Shown here piece by piece: positions 1 to 4,957 of a stretch of DNA of 6,808 nt (position 1 is the stretch's first letter; each line of letters begins with the position of its first letter). Where the stretch lies: positions 1-6,808 of the forward strand of contig JACQRS010000141.1 of the NCBI GenBank assembly GCA_016206385.1. Direction: 5' to 3'. The stretch comes from Candidatus Rokuibacteriota bacterium (GTDB lineage: Bacteria > Methylomirabilota > Methylomirabilia > Rokubacteriales > CSP1-6). The translations under genes and the position numbers were made by a program. Under the pieces are notes generated by a model. It was not told the origin of the DNA. It was given only the letters and a program-made list of their open reading frames with translations, and ran no database searches.

Positions 1-176
1 CGCGGGGTGGCGGCGAACACCCCGAAGGCGAGCCCCGGGTTCATGACCAGCGTGAAGGCCAGGAGACCGTCCAGAAGCGCGACCGGGCGACCTGGAGAGA
101 GGCGCGCCAGCGCCACGAGCTTGGTGAGCTGGTCCAGCGCTAGGACCGCCAGGCCGACGACCGCGGCCAGCCTCAT
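1..176 (-). CDS. lspA: Lipoprotein signal peptidase (signal peptidase II), N-terminal part, cut by window edge
   Basis: This gene encodes the inner-membrane aspartic peptidase that removes the signal peptide from diacylglyceryl-modified prolipoproteins. Only the first 58 codons are in the window; the frame stays open to base 1. The translation starts MRLAAVVGLAVLALDQLTK, a first hydrophobic segment ending in the family's D-Q-x-T-K signature (residues 15-19). A second conserved block, N-P-G-L-A-F-G, lies at residues 46-52 and matches the family N-x-G-x-A-F pattern. The catalytic aspartates are expected further on, outside the window. The ATG at 176-174 lies three bases after the ileS stop (TAA CCG ATG), with no clear Shine-Dalgarno sequence, so translation probably depends on ribosomes finishing ileS. 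The ileS-lspA adjacency is common in bacteria and supports the call. An interrupted ileS upstream could reduce its expression. Confidence 0.93.
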   Translation of the reverse strand, partial: MRLAAVVGLAVLALDQLTKLVALARLSPGRPVALLDGLLAFTLVMNPGLAFGVFAATP

Positions 177-179
177 CGG

Positions 180-1271
180 TTATCGAAGGGCCCGGACAAC
201 CGAGGCGCATCGCTCGCAGAGCATGGGATGCTCGGTGTCCTCCCCGACCCGCTCGCTCCACATCCAGCAGCGCTCACACTTTCGCCAGCCGTGCGCCGGG
301 TCCGCCTTCACCACCTCGACGACGAGCTGCGGGATGTCCTGGCTCTCGTAGCGCGTCGTGGCTCCCGGAGCCGAAGGCTCTTCCAGCCGGACCTCGGAGA
401 CGATGAAGAGCGTCTTCAGGAGCGCGGGGCCCTTCTCTCGGAGGAGCGGCATCCACTGCTCCTCCGGCGCCTCGACGATGAACACCCGTGCCTCGAGCGA
501 GCTGCCGATGAGCTTCCGCTGCCGGGCAGCCTCGAGGGCCCGGGCCACTTCACGCCTTACCTCGAGCAGGCGGTCCCACTGCTCTTCCAGCTCCTCGTCC
601 ACCCACTCGCCTCGATCCTCGGGGAACGTCATCAGGTGGACGCTGTCCGGCTTGCCGCTCCCTGGGATGTGGGCCCACAGCTCCTCGGCCGTGAAGGTCA
701 GGACGGGCGCCATCAGGCGGGTCAGCGCGACCAGGATCTCGTAGCAGGCTGTCTGGGCTGCCCGGCGCCGGGGGTCGTCCGGCGCTGAGGTGTAGAGGCG
801 GTCCTTCAGGATATCGAGATAGAGGGCCGAGAGGTCCACCGCGCAGAAGTTGGCGAGGGTGTGGTAAACTTGATGGAACTGGTATTCCTCGTAGCCGCGG
901 CGCACACGGGCGATCAGCCGTCCCAGCCGACAGAGCACCCACCGGTCCAGCTCCTCGAGCTCGCCGTACGGAACCCGATGGCGGTCAGGGTCGAAGTCGA
1001 AGAGGTTCCCGAGGAGAAACCGGCCGGTGTTTCGGATGCGCCGGTAGGCCTCCGTCAGCTGTCCCATGATTTCGGGCTCGGGTAGCCGGATGTCTTCGGT
1101 GTAATCCTCCGCCGCCACCCAGAGCCTCAGGATTTCGGCCCCGTGTTTTTCGATGACGTCCTGGGGCGCGATCACGTTTCCCAGCGACTTGGACATTTTC
1201 CGCCCCTGGCCATCCACCATGAAGCCGTGGGTAAGCACTTCGCGGTACGGCGGCGCGTCGCGCGTGCCCAC
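180..1271 (-). CDS. ileS: Isoleucyl-tRNA synthetase, C-terminal part downstream of an in-frame TAG (KMSKS motif, anticodon-binding and zinc domains)
   Basis: This is the continuation, in the same frame, of the ileS reading frame that is open from 3023 down to the TAG at 1277-1275. The coordinates begin at the first possible restart, a GTG two codons after the TAG, and run to a TAA at 182-180. The piece has 363 codons. It carries the second class I signature, K-M-S-K-S, at local residues 25-29. An alpha-helical anticodon-binding region follows. A C-terminal zinc-finger-like segment has C-x-x-C pairs, in KCERCWMWSERVG and LCERC, as in bacterial type 1 enzymes. No Shine-Dalgarno sequence precedes the GTG. 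Alone this piece lacks the ATP-binding HIGH motif and could not aminoacylate; it would work only as part of a read-through protein or paired with the N-terminal piece. The two pieces plus the TAG make 947 codons, close to the usual length of about 930-960. Confidence 0.93.
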   Translation of the reverse strand: MGTRDAPPYREVLTHGFMVDGQGRKMSKSLGNVIAPQDVIEKHGAEILRLWVAAEDYTEDIRLPEPEIMGQLTEAYRRIRNTGRFLLGNLFDFDPDRHRVPYGELEELDRWVLCRLGRLIARVRRGYEEYQFHQVYHTLANFCAVDLSALYLDILKDRLYTSAPDDPRRRAAQTACYEILVALTRLMAPVLTFTAEELWAHIPGSGKPDSVHLMTFPEDRGEWVDEELEEQWDRLLEVRREVARALEAARQRKLIGSSLEARVFIVEAPEEQWMPLLREKGPALLKTLFIVSEVRLEEPSAPGATTRYESQDIPQLVVEVVKADPAHGWRKCERCWMWSERVGEDTEHPMLCERCASVVRALR

Positions 1272-1274
1272 GGC

Positions 1275-1277
1275 CTA
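1275..1277 (-). other. In-frame amber codon (TAG) inside ileS
   Basis: On the coding strand the codons read TCA CTG CTG TAG GCC GTG GGC ACG. The residues on both sides are those expected of IleRS: D-Q-H-R-G-W-F-H-S-S-L-L before, and A-V-G-T-R-D-A-P-P-Y-R-E-V-L-T-H-G-F after. There is therefore no deletion, insertion or frame change, only one codon replaced. From memory, other bacteria carry varied residues here (for example Ile, Thr, Leu or Glu), so the position is probably tolerant. TAG is one base from CAG, GAG, AAG, TGG, TCG, TTG or TAC/TAT. The same codon ends tatA in this window, so TAG appears to be a normal stop here. Confidence 0.9.
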
Positions 1278-3023
1278 CAGCAGTGAGGAGTGGAACCACC
1301 CGCGGTGCTGGTCGGAGCCCTCCAGGTACATGTCGGCGGGCCAGCGGAGGTCGGGCCGGGTTTCCAGGACCGCGGCGTGGCTGCACCCCGAGTCAACCCA
1401 GACGTCCAGGGTGTCGGTCTCCTTCCTGAAGTCGCTCCCGCCACACCTCGGACAGGTGGTGCCGGCGGGGAGGAGATCCTTGGCCTCCCGGGTGTACCAG
1501 AGCTCGATGCCGCCCTGTCCCATCAGGCCAGCCACGTGCTCGACGATCCGCTCTTCCAGGAGGAGCGCTCCGCAGGATATGCAGTAGAAGGCCACGATCG
1601 GGACGCCCCACACCCGCTGGCGGGAGATGCACCAGTCCGGGCGCGTGGCCACCATGTTGGCGATCCGCTCCTTTCCCCACGGCGGGATCCACCTCACGTC
1701 GTGCCGGATGGCGTCGAGCGCCCGCTGGCGCAGGCCGTCCTTGTCCAGGGAGATGAACCACTGCTCGGTGGCGCGGAAGACCGTCGGGTTCTTGCAGCGC
1801 CAGCAGTGGGGATAGGCGTGGGTGAGCGGACGCTGGGCGATCAGCATGCTGATGGCCCGAAGGTGCTCGATGATTTTCGGGTCGGCATCCCAGACCGTGA
1901 GGCCAGCGAAGCGTTCAACCTCGTGGATGAAGCAGCCGTCGTCATCCACCGGGTTATAAATTCGAAGCCCGAGACTTCGCCCCAGCTCGTAATCCTCCTC
2001 GCCATGGCCGGGAGCGATGTGGACGAGCCCGGTGCCCTGGTCCATCGCAACAAAGTCGGCCGCGGCGATCGGGCCTTCACGCTCAATCCAGGGATGCCGG
2101 AACGTGTTTCCCACGAGCTCCGATCCGGGGAAAGAGGCGAGAGGCTTGGGACGCGGTTCTTTGAACAGTTCCAAAAACTCGTTTACACGTTCGCGCCCGA
2201 CCACGTAAATCTCGTCTCCCAGCTCGAGCGCCACGTAGCGTGGCGTTGGGTGGACCGCAATGGCGAGGTTGGCGGGCAGCGTCCAGGGCGTCGTAGTCCA
2301 GATGACTGCGAAGGCCTTACGTCCGTTCACGTGGGGTGCCAGCGAAGGGGGCACAGACTTCAACGGGAACTTGACCCATACGGATGGGGAGGTAATCTCC
2401 TCGTACTCCACCTCCGCCTGGGCCAGAGCGGTCTTGCAGTACATGCACCAGTGGACCGGCTTGAGCCCCTTATACACGAGCCCGCGGCCCACGAAGCGGC
2501 CGAACTCGCGGGCGATCACCGCCTCGTAGCCCTGCGTCATGGTGATGTACGGATTGTTCCAGTCGCCGAAGACGCCGAGGCGCTTGAACTCCTCGCGCTG
2601 GATGTCGATGAAGCGACGGGCGTACTCCCGGCAGCGCCGGAGCTTCTCCACCGGGTCCATGGCCCGGCGGACATCGGTGCTCACCCGATCCAGCCCCAGC
2701 TCCTTATCCACCTGATGCTCGATGGGAAGCCCGTGGCAGTCCCAGCCCGGGACAAACACCGCGTCGGCCCCGAGCATGGAGCGGGACTTCACGACGATGT
2801 CCTTCAAGATCTTGTTGAGGGCGGTCCCCATGTGGATGTGGCCGTTGGCGTACGGCGGACCGTCGTGGAGGATCCAGAGCGGCCGCCCGGCGCGTACACG
2901 CCGGAGCTTTCCGTAGATGTTCATCGCTTCCCACCGCCCGAGCAGCTCGGGCTCGAGCTTGGGGAGGTTGGCCCGCATCGGAAAGTCGGTCTTGGGCAGG
3001 TTCAGCGTCGCCTTGTAGTCCAT
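1275..3023 (-). CDS. ileS: Isoleucyl-tRNA synthetase, N-terminal part ending at an in-frame TAG (HIGH motif and editing domain)
   Basis: IleRS is the cytoplasmic class Ia synthetase that charges tRNA-Ile and hydrolyses mischarged Val-tRNA. The start ATG at 3023 gives MDYKATLNLPKTDFPMRANL, a typical IleRS beginning, and an in-frame TGA lies ten codons upstream. Visible blocks are the HIGH-type motif H-I-H-M-G (62-66), G-W-D-C-H-G-L-P (93-100), the CP1 editing domain with the threonine-rich T-T-T-P-W-T-L-P (243-250) and G-T-G-L-V-H-I-A-P-G-H (330-340), W-C-I-S-R-Q-R-V-W-G (464-473), Cys pairs C-x-x-C (481/484 and 524/527), D-V-W-V-D-S-G (540-546) and D-Q-H-R-G-W-F (571-577). The frame stops after residue 582, but homology continues without a shift in the 180-1271 piece. 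The gene has its own predicted promoter and no Shine-Dalgarno sequence. It may be a nonsense mutant, a sequencing error or a read-through gene; the family call is certain. Confidence 0.96.
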   Translation of the reverse strand: MDYKATLNLPKTDFPMRANLPKLEPELLGRWEAMNIYGKLRRVRAGRPLWILHDGPPYANGHIHMGTALNKILKDIVVKSRSMLGADAVFVPGWDCHGLPIEHQVDKELGLDRVSTDVRRAMDPVEKLRRCREYARRFIDIQREEFKRLGVFGDWNNPYITMTQGYEAVIAREFGRFVGRGLVYKGLKPVHWCMYCKTALAQAEVEYEEITSPSVWVKFPLKSVPPSLAPHVNGRKAFAVIWTTTPWTLPANLAIAVHPTPRYVALELGDEIYVVGRERVNEFLELFKEPRPKPLASFPGSELVGNTFRHPWIEREGPIAAADFVAMDQGTGLVHIAPGHGEEDYELGRSLGLRIYNPVDDDGCFIHEVERFAGLTVWDADPKIIEHLRAISMLIAQRPLTHAYPHCWRCKNPTVFRATEQWFISLDKDGLRQRALDAIRHDVRWIPPWGKERIANMVATRPDWCISRQRVWGVPIVAFYCISCGALLLEERIVEHVAGLMGQGGIELWYTREAKDLLPAGTTCPRCGGSDFRKETDTLDVWVDSGCSHAAVLETRPDLRWPADMYLEGSDQHRGWFHSSLL

Positions 3024-3050
3024 GGTTAAAAAATAAATTTTCTCGTGAAA
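3024..3050 (-). promoter_or_regulatory. AT-rich leader of ileS without a Shine-Dalgarno sequence
   Basis: On the coding strand the bases just before the ileS ATG include AAAATTTATTTTTTAACC, in strong contrast to the GC-rich surroundings. There is no GGAGG-like sequence within 15 bases of the ATG; the nearest purine run, GAGAAAA, is too far away. An unstructured U/A-rich leader is compatible with initiation aided by ribosomal protein S1. The segment is too short for a T-box leader. Confidence 0.5.
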
Positions 3051-3071
3051 TCAGATAGTTAGTGAACACCC

Positions 3072-3100
3072 ATGGTAGCACTGCCGGAGGTGAGCGTCAA
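3072..3100 (-). promoter_or_regulatory. Predicted sigma70-type promoter for ileS-lspA
   Basis: On the minus strand a -35 box TTGACG (3100-3095) is separated by exactly 17 bases from a -10 box TACCAT (3077-3072). The -10 is preceded by TGC, which fits an extended -10 element. Agreement with consensus is 5 of 6 and 4 of 6. It lies in the 94-bp gap between the protease stop and the ileS start and would give a leader of roughly 40 bases. Transcription has not been shown; the call rests on sequence and position. Confidence 0.5.
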
Positions 3101-3117
3101 GAAACGGGGACTTGGGA

Positions 3118-3711
3118 TTACTTCGGGGCGAGGATGACGGCGCCTTCCTTCGAGTCGATCGTCACCCTGAACTTGTCCAGGAAATCGCGGCCGAGGAGGC
3201 CGTCGGCCTGCTTCAGATCCGCGTCGTGGGCCATGATGAAGAGCGGCCCGGCTTTGGCCTCGCCCACCTCCACCGAGTCCACCCGCACCACCTCCGCCTG
3301 GCTCGCCCCGGTCACACCCTTCACTTCGGCGCGGGGGGCGTTCCGGGTGGAGATGCCCAGCCGCCAGAGCGCGAGCGGCGCCACCACTGTCCGGTCGGCA
3401 CCGGTGTCGAGCAGCAGGGTCACGGGGCCCTGGCCGTTGATCTTGGCGCTCACCAGGATCGGGGAACCGGGCGCGAACGGAATTCTGGTGACCCCGGGAG
3501 CGCGGGCTTCGGGTTGAGGCTTGTCCGGAGCTGGGGGGCTCTTGGGAAAGGAGAGCCCACGCGCCTGGGATCGGTAGCGCTCCGGGACGCTGTCCAGCCC
3601 CTCCGTGTAGTGAACGGTCCCCCGTTCGTCCACCCAACGGTAGAGCTGAGCTGAGGCGACCCCCGGCAGGAGGATCAGGGCCAGGACGACTGCAGCCCCA
3701 CGGCCTCGCAT
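3118..3711 (-). CDS. Exported DUF4124 / retropepsin-like aspartic protease
   Basis: The protein has 197 residues if started at the ATG at 3711. That start gives a classic Sec signal peptide: a basic n-region M-R-G-R-G, a hydrophobic core and a V-A-S-A cleavage site after about residue 21, so the mature protein is predicted to be periplasmic. A GTG eight codons upstream (3735) is an alternative start but would lengthen the n-region. Residues 23-50 (LYRWVDERGTVHYTE and following) look like DUF4124. A Pro-rich linker spans about 55-80. Residues 85-195 resemble a single retropepsin-type lobe, with the catalytic D-T-G-A-D at 102-106 and the second conserved block G-L-L-G-R-D-F-L at 171-178. Such one-lobe enzymes act as dimers. 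The substrate is unknown. It follows the ROK kinase by 51 bp on the same strand and may share its transcript. A non-proteolytic role cannot be excluded. Confidence 0.85.
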   Translation of the reverse strand: MRGRGAAVVLALILLPGVASAQLYRWVDERGTVHYTEGLDSVPERYRSQARGLSFPKSPPAPDKPQPEARAPGVTRIPFAPGSPILVSAKINGQGPVTLLLDTGADRTVVAPLALWRLGISTRNAPRAEVKGVTGASQAEVVRVDSVEVGEAKAGPLFIMAHDADLKQADGLLGRDFLDKFRVTIDSKEGAVILAPK

Positions 3712-3762
3712 GGCCCTATGATGACCCAATGTCACGCCGAGGTCCAGCGTGCCCAGGTCAGC

Positions 3763-4710
3763 TCATCCCGTCGGCCGGCCAACCAGCGCGGCGGCGCCAA
3801 CGGCGCCGGCCCAGTCACCGAGCGCCGCGCGATGAACGCCCACGGCCCGCGCCATCAGTGTGGCCCGGTCGCTGATCGCCGCTCTCACCGCCTCGAGCAG
3901 GACAGGCACGCTTTCCACCACGCCACCGCCCAGCACGAGCCGCTCGGGATTGAGGAGGGTGACAGCGTTCGTCAGAGCCAGCGTCAGGTAGCGCAGCGCG
4001 TCCTCCCAGAACTCTCGGGCGAGCGGGTCGCCGGCGGCAGCGGCTTGGGCCACATCGCGCGCCGTGAGCGTTGAGGCGTCTCCACCGGTCCGGGCTCTCA
4101 GCGCCGTGGAGGCCCCGGCGGCGAGGGCGGCCTCGAACCGACGGATGAAGCCACTCCCCGAGCAGTAGGCTTCGAGACAGCCGCGCTGGCCGCAGCCGCA
4201 GGGAAGGCCGCCGGGAACCATCTGCGTGTGGCCGAGCTCGCCGGCGGCGTTGAAGGCTCCGCGCCAGAGCCGGCCGTCGAGGACGGCGCCCGAGCCCACG
4301 CCGGTTCCCACGAAGACCGCCAGGAGACTCCGGGCTCCGCGACCGGCGCCGAAGCAAAACTCCCCCCACGCCGCAGCCCGCACGTCGTTCTCCACCCAGA
4401 CGGGGAGGTTGAAGCGAGCCTCCACGTGCGCCTTCAGGGGAATCTCCTGCCAGTCGAGGTTGGGGGCGTACACCACCGCCTGAGTCTCGGGATGGATCTG
4501 GCCGGCCGCCGCGATGCCGATGCCGGCCACGGGGAGGCGCGTGGCGGACAGCACGCGACCGATCAGGACGGCAAGCTTATCGAGGACAGCTTCGGGGCCC
4601 TTTCGGGCTTCGGTGGGGGCTTCGGTTTGAGCGGTGAAGTCGCCGTTGACCCCGAGGAGGCCAACGCGGATGTGGGTGCCGCCGAGGTCGACACCGACAG
4701 CGGAAGCTAC
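3763..4710 (-). CDS. ROK-family sugar kinase (glucokinase-like), start codon apparently GTA
   Basis: This is a cytoplasmic ATP-dependent kinase of the ROK family, probably acting on glucose or another hexose or amino sugar; the substrate cannot be read from sequence. Counting from GTA at 4710 it has 315 residues, normal for the family. It shows the phosphate-binding G-V-D-L-G-G-T-H-I-R (6-15), the catalytic E-N-D-V-R-A-A-A with Asp 109, F-V-G-T-G-V-G-S-G, the E-x-G-H zinc ligand (His 161) with C-G-C-G-Q-R-G-C-L-E (Cys 171, 173, 178), and an adenosine-site L-G-G-G-V-V (260-265). All key residues are intact. No ATG, GTG, TTG or CTG lies between an upstream in-frame TGA (4815-4813) and codon 49 (CTG at 4566). 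The first GTG (4554) would remove the nucleotide-binding motif. GTA overlaps the tatA stop and has GAGGAG eight bases before it. The family call is firm; the start is not. Confidence 0.85.
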   Translation of the reverse strand, partial: VASAVGVDLGGTHIRVGLLGVNGDFTAQTEAPTEARKGPEAVLDKLAVLIGRVLSATRLPVAGIGIAAAGQIHPETQAVVYAPNLDWQEIPLKAHVEARFNLPVWVENDVRAAAWGEFCFGAGRGARSLLAVFVGTGVGSGAVLDGRLWRGAFNAAGELGHTQMVPGGLPCGCGQRGCLEAYCSGSGFIRRFEAALAAGASTALRARTGGDASTLTARDVAQAAAAGDPLAREFWEDALRYLTLALTNAVTLLNPERLVLGGGVVESVPVLLEAVRAAISDRATLMARAVGVHRAALGDWAGAVGAAALVGRPTG

Positions 4711-4892
4711 GCCTTCTTCTCCTCTTCTTTCTTGGCGGCTGAGGCCTCTTCCTTGACTTCCGCGACGCCTTTCTTGAACTCCTTCACGCTGCTGCCGAGG
4801 GAGCGGGCCAGCTCAGGGAGTCGGCTGGCGCCGAAGAGCACCAGGACGATCAGGAGGATCAGGAGCAGCTCTTGGTAACCCAAGCCAAACAT
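4707..4892 (-). CDS. tatA: Twin-arginine translocase subunit TatA/TatE
   Basis: This is a small inner-membrane protein of 61 residues that oligomerises to form the passage for folded Tat substrates, working with TatC and usually TatB. The N-terminus MFGLGYQELLLILLIVLVLF holds the single transmembrane helix (about residues 6-21) with a polar Glu at position 8. The F-G hinge is at 20-21. The amphipathic helix follows (R-L-P-E-L-A-R-S-L-G-S-S-V-K-E-F-K-K-G, about 24-42). A short, highly charged Lys/Glu tail ends the protein. Length and layout fit TatA or TatE rather than the longer TatB. No tatC is visible in the window, so tatC must be elsewhere. A promoter and a strong Shine-Dalgarno sequence precede the gene, and its TAG stop overlaps the proposed start of the ROK kinase. 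Confidence 0.93.
   Translation of the reverse strand: MFGLGYQELLLILLIVLVLFGASRLPELARSLGSSVKEFKKGVAEVKEEASAAKKEEEKKA
4719..4724 (-). promoter_or_regulatory. Shine-Dalgarno sequence for the ROK kinase, within the tatA 3' end
   Basis: The coding strand reads GAGGAG, then eight bases, then GTA. The spacing suits initiation at the GTA at 4710-4708, and no other candidate codon of the kinase frame lies at a useful distance. The same bases encode the Glu/Lys-rich tail of TatA, whose codons are purine-rich anyway, so the match could be a by-product of that composition. Confidence 0.4.
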
Positions 4893-4899
4893 CGCGCGT

Positions 4900-4907
4900 C
4901 CCCCTTT
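4900..4907 (-). promoter_or_regulatory. Shine-Dalgarno sequence for tatA
   Basis: The coding strand reads AAAGGGGGACGCGCG and then the tatA ATG at 4892. The A-A-G-G-G-G-G run ends seven bases before the start codon, at good spacing, and supports this ATG as the start. Confidence 0.6.
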
Positions 4908-4920
4908 CTAACGCGTTTCT

Positions 4921-4949
4921 ACGTTACGCCCCGCTCCACTGCCTGTCAA
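4921..4949 (-). promoter_or_regulatory. Predicted sigma70-type promoter for tatA and downstream genes
   Basis: On the minus strand a perfect -35 box TTGACA (4949-4944) is followed after 17 bases by TAACGT (4926-4921), which keeps the three most conserved -10 positions (T, A and final T). It begins nine bases after the selB stop codon and would start transcription about 20 bases before the tatA ATG. TTGACG directly precedes the TTGACA as a tandem hexamer (CGTTGACGTTGACA). The -10 match is only moderate, and activity is inferred. Confidence 0.5.
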
Positions 4950-4957
4950 CGTCAACG

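Noticed and set aside
1269..1283. A frameshift as the cause of the ileS break
   Set aside because: Codon positions on both sides are in the same frame and homology runs through without loss or gain of residues; only one codon is a stop.
1290..3029. A 579-codon open frame on the plus strand opposite ileS
   Set aside because: It mirrors ileS exactly, has no recognisable domains and reflects the lack of A/T at third codon positions in GC-rich DNA; the IleRS motifs prove the minus strand is the coding one.
3062..3073. A tiny open frame (ATG GGT GTT CAC TAA) ahead of ileS
   Set aside because: Four codons overlapping the predicted -10 region with no Shine-Dalgarno sequence; likely chance.
3101..3117. 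A possible terminator hairpin after the protease (CAAG, 9-base loop, CTTG)
   Set aside because: The stem is only four pairs and no T run follows on the coding strand.
3024..3117. A T-box riboswitch in front of ileS
   Set aside because: The gap is only 94 bp with a predicted leader of about 40 bases, far too short, and no T-box-like conserved sequence or terminator is visible.
3763..4554. GTG at 4554 as the true start of the ROK kinase
   Set aside because: It would delete the D-L-G-G-T-H phosphate-binding motif that is clearly encoded upstream in the same frame, leaving a protein too short for the family.
4228..4878. A plus-strand open frame of 216 codons across the kinase and tatA
   Set aside because: It overlaps two recognised minus-strand genes and ends in a Ser/Arg-rich antisense of the TatA tail.
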